From Lottia gigantea (taxonomy: Eukaryota; Mollusca; Gastropoda; Lottiidae), in NCBI RefSeq assembly GCF_000327385.1, contig NW_008707797.1:1784739-1848738 (forward strand): a stretch of 64,000 bases of DNA, read 5' to 3'. Positions 1 through 12,544 of this stretch are shown one piece after another (within the stretch, counting starts at the first letter, position 1; each line of letters opens with the position of its first letter). The notes under the pieces are model-generated. The model made no database searches. It saw nothing but the letters and a program-made list of their open reading frames with translations, and was not told the origin of the DNA. The position numbers and the translations under genes were made by a program.

Positions 1-1278
1 GGCGGGTTGTTTGTACGAAATTTTGCTACGATCGAGACGAGTGGTACAAATAAGGAGCAGAATGACTCAAGTATTTTAGAACACATTTATAATATTTATG
101 TTTATTAGTGTAAAGTTATGTTAGTGAACTAAATGTTGGATAATGGTACATCGAGATCAAAGGGTGACGTCAAATTTTAAGTTATAATAACACTACAAAA
201 TCAATTGATATGATTTAATTATTAGTGGTCACTGACAAATAACCCATCATGCCCATGGAATTGAGAGCAATATTAGAAGTTCCAGGAGGTTCTATCAGTT
301 CCCATTATCAGCAATAAGTTCCTACGTCGGATAAGAATCGCAAATTTCCGTAAACTCTGAGTAATATACTCATATAGGCCATATATATGTCGATTAGTGT
401 ATGTCTTCAATGGGCCTCCGTACAAAAAGTAAGGGAGACAGCAACTTAGTGATTTGATATTTCTAATAATGACAAGTGTGAGAATTGAGATAATGGTATG
501 GATTTCAAAAAGTTTCTATGACGGCTAAGCCTTTTAATTTGCTGTTTAACTTTGGTAATTTTCAGCTTCCATAAAAAAAATATTATATTTTAAATGGGCC
601 ACAGTACAAAGACTAAGAGAGTTAGACATATAGGTGTTTGCAAAATTGAAAGAATTCTTATGTGTATTTGTCATAAAAAATTTTAAGTTAGAAATAATTC
701 AGATTTCATATCAGGTCGATTTGCCGCGAATGTGTATGCTGAGACGATTCGGCCCGATTTGACCCGAATCTGTATGCTAGTTGAATGTATAAGCTAAGTT
801 CAGCCCGGTACTTCTATTTTTCATCTTGAAAACTAAAAATGTAAAAATTTTGAACTTTTCTTTCGTTTATTTGTAGAGAACAGTGATGGTGACACGGTTC
901 ATGCATGTAGACATTACATTCCTTTTTCCCAATAGCCTTTATAGTTTGCACAGGCATCTGTTTCTATCAATGGTAATAGTCGACTCTATTATAGAGAGAG
1001 TCGACTATTTATTGATAGAAACAGATTCCTGTGAGTCTAAGGTGTTTTCTATATTTTAAAAGAAACCTTATCGCTTATGATAAAATAAAAAAGCAATTGT
1101 TTTACTCCCTTGGTTTTAAAATTTATATCTGCTACCTTACTTATTTCTGGTTAGACAATTATTTATGTGTTTCAAAGCTCGTTCATTGAAATACCAAAAG
1201 AAATGTTTAACCAAAGATAAATGTAACTTATTAACTTAATCTTTTTCAGCTGAAGATAAATGGACCCTTCTAGTAATC
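1..1278. other. FAN1 upstream region, non-coding
   Basis: No open frame here looks coding. The stretch should hold the FAN1 promoter and a 5' UTR exon, because a good acceptor (CTTTTTCAG, ending at 1249) lies just before the FAN1 start. I could not pick a first-exon donor or a TATA box. Two small internal duplications are visible: TGGGCC..GTACAAA near 410-437 and again near 594-620, and a pair of CGATTTG-type 24-mers at about 718-775. A 71-bp palindrome lies at 956-1026 (separate entry). Confidence 0.6.
956..1026. repeat. Palindromic foldback repeat (MITE-like)
   Basis: Left arm ATCTGTTTCTATCAA (956-970) pairs with TTGATAGAAACAGAT (1012-1026). An inner pair, AATAGTCGACTCT (975-987) and AGAGTCGACTATT (997-1009), continues the stem, leaving a loop of about 9 bp. 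The element would fold almost end to end. It lies about 250 bp before the FAN1 start codon. No open frame is present. It is either a tiny MITE relic or a local inverted duplication; I saw no clear target-site duplication. Confidence 0.75.
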
Positions 1279-1304
1279 ATGCCTTCACCAAAATCAAAGT
1301 CTAA
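1260..1304 (+). promoter_or_regulatory. Possible overlapping upstream ORF before FAN1
   Basis: An ATG at 1260 lies after the presumed acceptor at 1249, out of frame with the FAN1 ATG at 1279. It runs 14 codons to TAA at 1302-1304, overlapping the FAN1 start. If 1260 is in the mature 5' UTR it could lower FAN1 translation by competing for scanning ribosomes. The sequence shows only the ATG, frame and stop; regulation is inference. Confidence 0.35.
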
Positions 1305-4300
1305 CAAAAGTAGGAAATCCAAGACAAATCCTCAAAAGGTTCAAACTGTTGCGTCTATGTTCGCAAAACAAAACACTTTAAATTGGTTAAAACAAGGTGA
1401 CAATGATGATGACGATGATGATTTTGTACAAATCACTAAATTTGAATCCAAATCCAAATATTTCAAACGAAAGAGCTCTGAAATGCAATCAGCCACACCA
1501 GAAAAAAATGATGGTGCCAGTACAGATGAAGGTGACAAACCCAATGGTATTAAGAAACGTAAATTGAGTTTAAGAAAATTGTCAGCGAAAGTTGAGAGAA
1601 GTCCAAAAAGTGATGATTCCGTGATAGTTTTGTCTGATTCTCCAGTGAAAATTCCAACAGAAAGACTGTCAAACTGTAGCCATCTCAAACCTGAATCCTC
1701 AAATAACAAATTATATTTTGATGAAAAAAATGCAGAGAGTTCATCAAGTTCCAGTAAAAAGACGAGACTTTCAAAGTCAAAATCAAAGAACAGAATTAAA
1801 GAAACTTCTGTTGGTATTGGTCACAGAACTGATTCTGATTCCAATATTCAGAATGGGAAAAAAGATGAAATTAGTGATGCTAGAAATTTAACAACTTCAG
1901 ATTCAATATGCAACGATTCAAACCATTACAAAGATAGGTTATGCAATGGAGATCAAATTGAATCTTCAGAGAGTTTCTCCAGTTCAAATTCAGACGTCAC
2001 AAAAACTGAACAAGAATTTCAAATTAAAGGTCAAAAATCGACAAATGGCCTCATTGACAACAACAAAGATGAAAATTCTAATAGTTCTAATGAGCTGCCA
2101 CAGATTTCATGTGATGAAATGATAGAAAAAACTATGAATTCCAAAAATGAAAGAACATCTTCCAAGGACAAGAACTCGTTAAAAAACATCGAAGAGAAAA
2201 ATTCCACTAAAACCAAGACTGATAAACCAAACAGAATTCAAAAGGTTGCAAAATCTAACAGTAGTCCAACAAGAACCAATAGAGGCCAATCCAGTAGTAC
2301 CAAAAAATCATCAAAAAATGGCGTCAATGATTCACAAAATCTTGCAGAAGAAGAAAATGAGGAAGAAAATGGAAAAGAAGGATACAAAGTGCCATATTAT
2401 TTAGAGAATTTTACCACCATTTTGAATTCTGTGATGGAAGATGAAAGCAATGTAAATTTATTTAATAAAGCTGATGTGAAAGTTATTGATCAATTTAGAA
2501 TTCTTTCAGGTACTTTGTTTATTTCTTTGTTTTTTGAGACGGAGTGCTACAGGCTGCGCGTGTTAATGATCCCTTGGCAGTTGGAAATCAGAGAAGTGTA
2601 GCTTATGCTGTGCTCCTGGTAATACTCCCTCATTGCACATTGCATGGTGTAGCCCAATCATGTGCAGAAAAATAAGGCACAGTACTCCATTTAATTTCCC
2701 ACTTTTAAAATCAGATATATCCAGCTTCTCTCAGATAAATCCTCTATTTTTTAAGGAGTGTATTATTATGAATTGAATTTCGAGCATGTGTTTTTCTTCA
2801 CCATAGTCCACACAGAACTTCTGTTTATCTAAAATATTAATGTTATATCTTTTCAGAGAATGGTAAGAAATTATATGTACGATTATTCTCTAGAAAATTA
2901 CAATGGTTGAACTGTGATAAAATCAAATATCCAGAAATATCAGCAGATTTAACTGAGGTTATTCAGGAATTGATTGATGCAGACTTTCTACATTCAGGTA
3001 GGTTCAGGAAACTGAAATAAAATGGATTCTCATGTCCCAGTTTCAACTCATCCATACATTAAGACTTGTGCCATGAAATGAGAGAAATAACTGTCAGGAG
3101 ATCTTTAAGATACAGAGTCTGAAGCACAAAGGGTCTTGGGTCTTGAGTTTTTGCACCTTTGAAAGAGATCTACTACTCCTTAATGTAGGGGTGAAACAGA
3201 GTGAAAAATCTGAAAATTTTTCTAGGAAAATTTGTCTTGTAAGTATCATATTTACAAATTTCAATTTTGACCTTTAGTAATAATTTCTTTTTAAGAATCT
3301 GATCTAAATGATCTTGAAGAAACATTAAAGATATTGCCAGCCCCAAAATTAAAACAACTGGCTAAAAACTACTCTGTTAACTCAGGACAGCCAAAACCTC
3401 AGATCGTAGCAGATCTCATCAAGAAAACTAAACAGACAACCATTGAGGCTATGTTTGGAGCTAAAGGTGGTCTAACTAAAGATATGTTGAGCAAGTATGT
3501 TGGAAGTTTCCATTAATTTTTTATGTTTAAAGGAATTTTTAAGAGGTTTTCTAAACTTTTTATGTCTATCGGGGACACTTATAACATTTATTGAAACTAT
3601 TCCAATTTTCAGTCGGATGTCTGTAGTATTTACAATTTCACTCAAACTAAGCGTTTAATGACATCACTCTCGATTTGAGAGTGGTTTTTAACCGTTATCT
3701 CCGTTAGAATTTAGATCTTATTATTGTAGGGCTAAGAAACATGCTGGACAATGTATTAAATTAAAAGACGAGGAAAGAAAAGTATTTGTACGAGTTTTAA
3801 TGCTGTTTTCTGTTGTAACTTCTGTCCTAGATGAAGATAATGCTAATGGTGGACAAAGTCAATTGTTAGTAATTTTCAAATGTTATTTTCCTTAATAATT
3901 CAAAAACTTATTCCATTATTAATGACATCAATATTCATGAAAATAGAATATGCTAGTGCTGAAATTTGTAAGTAATTTTCAAGGATTATTTTCCTTAAGA
4001 ATTGTTTGTAACTGTCGAGCAAGACCATGTTTTAAATGACAACTTTCGTGGATGAGTTTGAAATTGATGATATTTTGCTTAACATTTTTTCAATTATCTC
4101 CCTTGACTTATTCATATTATTTAAGACATTTTGTACGGAAAAGACATGTATACGCAAGCAATATTTTAAAATTTGTCCTGTTTGATTCTGCAGGTTTCAG
4201 ATGTTGATGGTAAATATGGGTAAAGTTATCTATCCAGAATACACCATAAACAAACAGACCCAGATATTTCCTGACAGACAACATGTTCTATTGTAAGTGT

Positions 4301-7300
4301 TAATTTATTACATATTTTTCTGCACATTATTTGGACTGAAAATAAAATAAAATAAAATTATGGGGAAACAACTTATGTTCCTGAACACAGCTTAGCCTTC
4401 AATATTTTGGTTCTCATTTGTTAGCCTGACCAATGCTGACCATTGTCTGGGCTCATTCTGCCAAATACTGTTCTCACTCAATGAAAGGACAATTTCAGGT
4501 ATGAGAAGGCATTACAATATGAAGCAGACATGATAAACTTCACAGAAAAATCAAAATGGGAAGATGCATATCAACTTTATTTAGTAGTGAAACAAGAATT
4601 TAGTAAAATACCAAAAAAGCAAAAAACGTAAGCTTCCGTTGATGTATCATTTTTCTGATTGACTGTAATGTAAGAGATGACAGTCGAGGTTAAAGTGACA
4701 ATAAACTGAGGCGCTGTCTGCTGTTAACACTATAGATCCCTTGACAAAGAAATGTGGCTGTTCTGGCAAAATTGCTTTGCACACCGTGTGACATTTGCCT
4801 GTCCTTATTAGCCCAATAGGTGCAGAAAAGTAGGACATGAAATTCATTTAATGCAAAGGCGTTTACCAATCTTTATAAGCCCAATAGTCCTTTATATGAC
4901 GTTGCCATCTTTTTATTAGAAGACATAATTTGCATATAGAACCTCGCTTTCAGTGTTTCAAAAACGAGGCATGAACAAGTTCTATAGTTGCAGAAAGATA
5001 GGGCATATACTTTTATTTTCTTCATTTCCAGTTTTGAGAGTAAATTACCAGATTTCCTACGTCGATATACAGTGGGATATCAACTTGTTCGAATATTGAG
5101 TCAAGGCATCGAGATATTACAACGCCGTAAAGATTATCATGGTGCCATTGAACTCATAGAATCGTTACTACAGCAACAGATATATTGTTTAGATTACCAT
5201 GGTTACTGGTGGGAGAGACGAGTTCTCAATCTTGGCACTCATCTAAAAAAACCTCAGGAGGTAAACAACATTTCCTGCTTTCCTTGCTGTTCTGCAGGCC
5301 TGTCTGTCAACATTTCTTGTCAGCACGATTTAATCTTCAGATTTGAGGGGATTCTTTTTACTAAATCCATATCATTTTGTGTGCATTACCTTGCCAGACA
5401 TGCTATCTTTTGATATTTTACATCCACAGGCTCTGGAGTTAGTGAAGAAAGGAATGGCGGATGAAAATGTTCGAGGTGGTCATCGTTTAGCTTTATATCA
5501 ACGAGCTGAGAAAATCTGTCAAACGACCAGTTTAAAGATAAAACATAGATTGACTGAATTTACACATGAAGAGGTTATAGTGGCACCTAAGGTAATAATG
5601 ACGTTATCAATTTGTTTTAGAAATATTGAAAATGTATAAATATCAGATTAAGAAATATGACATGAAGGTATTGTATCAAATTTTTAATTGGTAAAAAAGA
5701 GGACAAAAGCAAACAATATCAGTCTATATGAAAGAAAAAAAACAACAAGTTCATGAGGATCTTATCTCTACAGCAGTTCCTTGGCTAAACCTTGTGTCAC
5801 TAATCTTTCCTGGATTATCGGTAAACTTATGATATACCCACATGGTAAAATTGATGATCAAGAACCTACGTTTCAAAAGAAGATTGATTTAATTGTTTTG
5901 AAATATATTTAACAGACGACAGTTGAAGGAAGAATAATACCATACAGTCTTCCTGGTGTCAGACATCAGTTTATGACTCAAGACTCGTATTTTAATGGTA
6001 AGGGACTGGATGAACAAGTCACTATGTGTAATGTGGAACAGGTTGTTCTAGACTACTATAAACAAGATTATCCAGAAGGTTGGTGGTTTAACTAATTAAT
6101 AATGAAAATGCATATAAGTAGTTAGAAGTAAAAATATTAATAGATCTGAAGAAAGAAAGTGAATTTGATTCCATTTTGAGGTGACAAATATAAGTTTGTG
6201 TTAAATGTAAAGCCATTTTATGTATTTTCTTGTCTTGTTTATACCATCTACATCAATAAATAAACATAGTTTAAAAAAAATTTACATACCAAAACAATTT
6301 TTACTCTTCCTAAATACTTGACAAATATCAGTATCAAACTCTTATTATTTCAGGTTTACATGCAGAAGGAGCTATCATCTCAACCCTGTTCTCTCTGTTT
6401 TTCTGGGATATATTATTTATGGATGTACCAGACGCCTTCCATAGTTTCTATCAGACTAATCCACTGGATAAAATGAGTCTCGAGTTTTATAAACGACGGA
6501 AAACTGAAATAGATGATAGACTGGAATGGCTTGAAAATAGTACTACCGAGGTACGTGTTTAGGTTTTTCACAGGTGAATAAGATTGTTCTTGATAGATAT
6601 AGGTAGTTGATGCATGTTCATTAGTTTTTTGTCTATCTAAATGGCTGTTTACGGTGCTCTCAATCCATAGCATTTACCAGTTGCGTGTGATTGTGAATAA
6701 TGAAAGTGGTCATGAGATGCGTTCGAAATTTATGTCCTCTATTCTTATTTGCATTAATATGCAACTGGTGATTGCTATGGTGTGACAGCCACTAGAGGAG
6801 TTGTATGTATCTTATTTGATAAATTTCAGGAACTAAATGAACGAAGTAGAGAGACGTGGGAAAAGAATTGTGATAAGACGTGTGCTGGTATAAACTGGGA
6901 GAGATTACAGAGTATTGAATATATACAGGTGAGGTCTACAGTAGTTTATATCTCTAAATCTGTATTACTAGCCAATCAGACATTTACTTCCTAATTCAGT
7001 ATGTCTATATCAGATAGCCCAGAAAAACGTGTTAAAATTCCTTGTCTAAAGTTTCAACGCCGAAAGTTGGTATACTGGTATATATTTATGTGATTCCAGG
7101 GTTTAATAGATTGTATTGGAGGTAAACTATTATCTGGTATTCTATCACGCTACGCTAAAGATCCTCGCCACACTCGAAGCGGATTCCCTGATCTTACTAT
7201 CTGGAATACTGAAAATAAAACATTTAAGGTAGGAATTTGTCACATATTATGTTATTTTAATTGGCACACTGCATCCTAACACAATTCTAAGTAGCGTTTT

Positions 7301-8059
7301 GATCTTTGTATTTTAAGGACAGTGTGCACCAATTTATGCAGTTTTTAAAGCTTGAAAGTGAAAGAAAATCAGGAAAGACACAAATTGAACTTTGAGGCAA
7401 AGGAAATATGTTGTAGCTCTGTGACCTAACCACATGCTTTCAAAGTGTATTGTGGTCTATGAAAGCAATTCCATATGGTTCTTCGTAGCTATTCAAGTAT
7501 GTTCAACACAGAATTACTATAGCCTTGTTAGATCACTTTGAAGTAATTTGAATTATTTGACTTTATGTTGTAGATTGTAGAAGTTAAAGGGCCAGGAGAT
7601 AGACTGTCACATAAACAGATTTTATGGTTAAGTTATTTATTAAAGATAGGAGTGGACGCTGAGGTCTGCCATGTTAAAGGTATTTGTATTGATTAATCAT
7701 CTTGTTGTCATAGGAACACATGAATCTGGAGGTGAAGTTTTATAAATGTTAAATCTCAGGCACCAGATGTATTGATTATACAATCCATGAATAACGAGAG
7801 AGTACAAATATTACTAAAGTTTAAAAAGGGGATGCGCGTTATATTCGCAGTTATATGGTATTCAGTTGGGGAAAATATACCTCATGTAAAGAGTTCATTT
7901 AAGAGGAATCATCTACATCCATCTTCATAAACCCAATCAGGAGAAGAAATCTTCTGTCATTTTCATATTCTCTGAATTTCTCATCAAATTAGTGAGAGAA
8001 AACCCAGTATTCTTGTATTTTCAGCTGTTGGAGCCAAGAAACTAAAAGCTGGAACTTGA
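1279..8059 (+). CDS. FAN1: Fanconi-associated nuclease 1 (FAN1), 14 coding exons
   Basis: Structure-specific nuclease of interstrand crosslink repair. Exons: 1279-2509, 2857-2997, 3296-3494, 3730-3868, 4201-4292, 4499-4627, 5032-5260, 5430-5591, 5916-6078, 6354-6550, 6830-6928, 7100-7228, 7574-7679, 8025-8059. The total is 3051 bp, 1016 aa (human 1017). The conserved part starts near residue 369 ([10 protein letters not shown]), then a SAP-like segment ([13 protein letters not shown], about 467-480), a TPR-type helical region ([13 protein letters not shown]) and the C-terminal VRR_nuc nuclease. Catalytic D958 (GFPDL), E973 and K975 (VEVKG) match human D960/E975/K977. The first 370 residues are Ser/Lys/Asn-rich with a DDDDDD run at about 43-48. 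I see no Cys-x2-Cys UBZ finger, which vertebrate FAN1 carries near its N terminus. The start is the first in-frame ATG after an acceptor, but the frame stays open back to that acceptor, so a further 5' coding exon is possible. Confidence 0.97.
2538..2697 (+). repeat. SINE-like repeat, family A, in FAN1 intron 1
   Basis: This shares the order of motifs GATCCCTTGGCA, AGCCCAAT and tail GTGCAGAAAAATAAGGCAC with the copy in FAN1 intron 6. Related tails (GTGCAGAAAAGTAGGACRT) recur at about 40121, 58100, 60990 and 61960. The tail resembles the GGACGTTAAAC ending of tRNA-derived mollusc SINEs, from memory of that class. It is diverged, so an old insertion. Confidence 0.6.
4665..4860 (+). repeat. SINE-like repeat, family A, in FAN1 intron 6
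   Basis: Body GTGACAATAAACTG, then AGATCCCTTGACA, TTATTAGCCCAATAG and tail GTGCAGAAAAGTAGGACAT followed by an AT-rich end. The same order is seen in the intron 1 copy, and the body is also seen at 15690-15790. A second AAGCCCAATAG fragment follows at about 4876. The element is non-coding and lies between exons ending 4627 and starting 5032. Confidence 0.6.
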
Positions 8060-9382
8060 AGAAGAAATATTTGCAATAGTTTGATGCATATAAAGGCAGC
8101 ATAGATCTTTTCTTTAACTCTCTGAACATTTTGCTTTCATAATGCCTTACATATTCATCTTTACAATAACTCTCAGCTAACTATCTGAAAATGAAGCGGT
8201 ATAAACCTGGCATTGAACACAAAGTGTCCAAGTTATATTAATCACTTTATTGATGGCTTCCATGCCATTGAATTATATACAACCATATTTTGTGTTATTT
8301 TTGTGGTTGCTAGGGTTACAAGAGTACAAATTGAAGAATCTTTACAACACACTCAGGAACGAAAAAGTCAAGAATCTGTATTAGAAGTTATTGATGATAA
8401 TCATAAATTAATGTTTTAAGCAATCTCATTGGCCTGTTTTTGTTTGAGCTATATTATCCAATGAGAATTCATCAAGAAAATTTATTTAATTAATGCAAAC
8501 TCATTGAACAAGAGCTACCTCAATTTTTTACAAAAAAAAAATTGGGCTTTAAATATTAGCATAGCATTATTTTCTCTTTTATGTATAGTGCAGATAGTCA
8601 ATTATTTTTGTACAACCAGTAGCAGTTCCCTGTTATTTTGTGATGGAAAGTCTAGATACATAGTTCTGGCTAGTATAATTCAATAGAATGTAAAGAATAT
8701 TACTGGCCTACACTTTATTTGAATTGTTTATTATGTTTTTTGTTATGTGGAATTGATAAAATTTATGAAAGTTGTGATATTGTCCATCTCAAATTAAAAT
8801 TTTTATCTGTATATTTTGAAAGAACAAAGCATTTATTTATACTATAAAATCATATATGAAGGTTTAGTTGTTGTCTGAAGTCCTGACTATAATCTCCCTT
8901 GTTGTACTCTTCTGTATAGAAGTAAAAAAACTGATAAAAATATTGCGGGGAAAGGTTGTCAAATAAATAGCCTTTCTTGTGAATAAAATATCTTGAGCCA
9001 AACCATTGGGAATACCGGTCCTGCAAAGTCGGTTTTTGCCATGTAACCAATTGCTACATTAAACATATTGCTTTCTGATCCTTAGTGAACTTTGAGTCGT
9101 AGATATTTTGCATTAGACTGAGGCCATGTTGATATTCAATCATTGAATGGACGTTGTTTAGGAATTTGTGAATTTCCCTTCCTTGCCTTTCATTTAACTG
9201 TTCCCTAATTCAATCTCAGAGTTTAAACTTACTGTCTACAAGCAAGACATAGGCATTTATCAATGTATGATGCTTGGATATTTTGAAATACTATCTAGAA
9301 GCCTAACAACAGTTTAATTCTACTGTTGCAAGACCAATAGACTAATGATTCTACAGTTGAAGACCATTCCACACTTGAACCA
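8060..9382. other. FAN1 3' UTR and FAN1-LINS1 spacer
   Basis: Holds the FAN1 3' UTR; candidate AATAAA signals on the plus strand are at 8962-8967 and 8982-8987. A 68-codon plus-strand frame (8213-8419) contains a hydrophobic stretch (LYTTIFCVIFVV) followed by a charged tail rich in Glu and Gln. I do not recognise it and it has no clear promoter or splice support; it may be chance. LINS1 transcription must start in the right part of this spacer, but no core promoter element stands out. Confidence 0.55.
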
Positions 9383-12300
9383 ATGGAGTGCAGATGGCTA
9401 AGATTAAAGTCTCTTCATCAGCAAATATTGTCAGGGAGCCCTCTCAATACATCAACTGATGAATCAAAACAACTGACTCTAGAATTAAAAGTGCTCTTAG
9501 GCTTGGAAATTGGACAGTGTGAGAAATTCCCTTCAAGATGCCTGCATTGTCATCAGTTACTGGCTCTGACTGTCCTTAAAATGATGTTTGAAATCCCAAG
9601 TGGATGTGGAAGTGGCTGTAGTCAGTTTTTCACAGCTTTGGAACCAGTCTTGGTAAGTTCTCTTGTCTGTTATGTCTGAGAGTGATAGATCAGATACAGT
9701 CATGCAGTGACTTTGGTCTTAAGGACGAAAATGGCAGTGTTTTGGGATTTTCTGTAGATCATCTCTAAAGAAGAATCCAGCAACTTGCAGGTTAATATCA
9801 ATTGTTAATTAATTTCATAGGCCTATTTTGGAGATAACAAATACTAGGCTTGTAATTGTGCATAATATGTATGTTGGGATTCTTTTTCAGATGAAGAATA
9901 TGTTCAGTAAAGATGAGTTCATAAGATATTCAACTCAAAAATTTCTAGTGGTTGTAATAAAATCAGATAACGTATCAGTATGTATGCCTCCCTATTACAT
10001 TAATTTAACATTTTAGGATAAGGGCTGTTTTCCATCTTAAAGAGGCTGTAAAAGGGTTTCAAACTCTTTATTTTTGTTGGACACTGCATCTAAACGTGCC
10101 CTTAGGTGCCATAGCTACTTTTGCATAAGTCAATTATGGTTAAGCATTTCTATAATTACAGGTACTATAGACACCTGGAAAAATGGGAGTCAAATAGAAG
10201 CCATAAATGGCAACAATACACATAATTTTAGCTTTAACTGTATAAATTACCAAGAACCTTCCTTAAAGAATATTAAGGGTAATAAAATGAGTTAAAATTG
10301 AAATTATTTCTTTTCAGGACACCGACAAATCCCGAATTTTGAATGCACTCTGTGAAAAGTTAAAAATACCAGATTCACCGAAAGAAATGAAGATAATCTT
10401 ACAACTATTCAGTCAAGTTATGTCAAGAAAAAATGGAGAAATGGTTAACAAAGTAGCGTTTGAAATTCTTCAGAAAAATCTTCCTGGAATTTTTATGTAG
10501 CATCAATGCATTTAAAGTGTTTCGATTTCGCCCACGACTTTTACACATTATTAGTAAAAGTGACTAAATACATAAATCAGCAACCAAATTACGTGGAACT
10601 TTTGAAGGAAATTTTCAGTCGAAATCATATTAAATGGGTTCAAATCTTACTGAAAAATTTACAGTCCTCTGAAGAAAATATTTCAACCAGAAAACTCTTG
10701 AATTTTTTCAATACCCTACTCTGCTACAGTGAGAAATTAGTGTTACAGAAAAAAATAAACGAATTTTATCATGACTTTTATTTGGGATTTTTGAATGAAG
10801 TGTGCAATAGTGAAACAAGTTTTAAATTGAAGACACGTCATGATGGTTTTATGGGTGGCATCACAGAACAGTCTATCACTGACTTTCCCACAACTAGAAG
10901 ATTTGTTTTGGTTGTATTTAAGGCTGTTGCTGTGGTGATGAAAAGCAATGGCTGCCTTGCAGGTAAAATAGTTTACTTTCTTACATTTTCATTTATAAAG
11001 ATAAGGAACACAATCCAAGTTCTTAAGTTTAACTAGAACAAACCAAAACTTCCTTAATCACAAAATGTTAATGTACTACAAATGTCAGGTAATTGTAAAC
11101 TGCTAAACTTTTATTACTGCCTTATACACTGGAGAAATAACTTTGTAAACCCTAGCAAAATTCAAATTTGAAAGCAATGAATGATGGTGTTTGATATCTT
11201 TTAGAATTGGTGTCAAAGATAAAAGTTCTCCTGAGTAAAATGAGCACCAATCTATCTAATGATGACAGTTTAACAGTAGAAAGATTAAATTGGTTATATG
11301 TGGTATTTGAAGAGCAAGATGATGCCTATATAGAATGTTTATTATGTTGTTTAGATACACATATTTCAGACAGGTTAGTATTAAAACTTTTATCTGATTG
11401 AAAACAAACAATGACACTGGAATAGCTCAGTCTGGTTATCTTGATATCAAAAGAAAGAAAAATTTGAACAGCGCTTACATGCCACCCCATTAATTCACAG
11501 CGTAACTTGGATATTTTAGCAGGTGTGCTCCGTTATCCAGGACTCTAGATTCAAATCCTTAAAAGCAAGAAAACTAGAAACTAGTTAATTTAACTGTGGG
11601 TCATCCGAAAGGGATACTCTGTACATAATAGGGCCCTGCTTTACACAATTGGAACTAAGATCAAATTCAGGGCCTATTATGTATAAAATTTAAGTCTTGT
11701 TTTCATAAAAGTTTAACTTATTTTGCAGAGATCCCCTTTTCAGTCCTTACCCACTCTTCTTCCAGTTTTTAGAAACTTTTGATTTCGATACAAGCATAGT
11801 AATGGATTGGCTTGTCTCCCCTGAAACATGTTTTTTACTCTATATATCCAGACTTCTAAAAGTAATCCTTTCTGAATGGACTTTGTTTGTGAAGGCTGCT
11901 CATGATAGATATCCCCAAAATTGTGGACATGATTCAATTGCCAACACATTGTGTAAAAATAAAAAGGGGTACAATTATGCAGGGAAAGTCCAAGATGAAG
12001 TAGCCACTCCCAACCAAGGCACGCAAATTGACCTAAATCTGGTCGGTAAAGGCCCAGTTAGTGAAACCGTCGCAGAGACTAATAGTGAAGGATCTTCTCA
12101 AGACCAAATTGCCTCCCTTAGTCAAGGCTTGTCAGCCATTATGGCATATAGCGATAGCGACAGTGATGAAATGAAAATAATCCATCCATCCAATCAGAAA
12201 GCAGTATTTCAAAACACAGCCAATTGGATACGAGTTTTAAATCATGTGACAATTCAAAATCAGCATCTATCCAATCAGAAACTGATATATCATGTGACAA

Positions 12301-12544
12301 TTCAAAATCGGCATCTATCCAATCAGAGGGCGATATAATATCATGTGACAGATCAAAATACGAATCTATCCAAACAGTATCCAGCAGTATGTCATGTGAC
12401 ATGAAGTGTTTAGATCATGTGATGAGTTTATTGATACATGTGAGAATCCAGATAGAAAGACTGGTAAATCAAGACTTGTTTCCCTATAATCCAGCCCATT
12501 TATTGTCATTGATTTCACAATGTGAAGATTTATATGAAAGCTGA
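9383..12544 (+). CDS. LINS1: Protein Lines homolog (LINS1), 5 exons with two apparent frame breaks
   Basis: Homologue of Drosophila lines and human LINS1, a nuclear/cytoplasmic regulator linked to Wnt signalling and patterning. Exons: 9383-9652, 9891-9977, 10318-10962, 11205-11373, 11729-12544. Recognition rests on the Lines-N block in exon 5 (MDWLVSPETCFLLYISRLLK) and the Lines-C block at the end (LVNQDLFPYNPAHLLSL). Exon lengths sum to 1987 bp, two short of 1989 (662 aa). Exon 3 runs into a stop at 10498-10500 but reads on in another frame. Exon 5 changes frame between about 12168 and 12180. One extra base in the T5 run at 10490-10494, and one in the A4 run at 12174-12177, would each restore the frame. 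Both are homopolymers, so sequencing error is likely; gene decay is the alternative. The tail carries two to three copies of a 14-15-residue repeat (CDNSKSASIQSE). Confidence 0.88.
11417..11690 (+). repeat. tRNA-derived SINE-like sequence with hairpin, in LINS1 intron 4
   Basis: A polymerase III A-box-like TAGCTCAGTCTGGTTA lies at about 11422-11437 and a B-box-like GATTCAAATCC at about 11549-11559. Their spacing is wider than in a tRNA, so it is a SINE relic or a composite. Near the right end, TACATAATAGGGCCCTG (11622-11638) is answered by CAGGGCCTATTATGTA (11668-11683), a near-perfect hairpin with a loop of about 29 bp. Confidence 0.5.
12240..12400 (+). repeat. Coding minisatellite in LINS1 last exon
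   Basis: About three units of 45-48 bp, each carrying ATCATGTGACA, TCAAAATC and ATCTATCCAA motifs. In the LINS1 frame they encode repeats of the form SCDNSKSASIQSE. They lie in a low-complexity Ser-rich linker between the Lines-N and Lines-C blocks, just after the second frame break, so slippage in this tract may have contributed to indels nearby. Confidence 0.75.

Noticed and set aside
8213-8419. 68-codon frame with a hydrophobic segment downstream of FAN1
   Set aside because: It has no promoter, splice or family support and lies in the expected FAN1 3' UTR.
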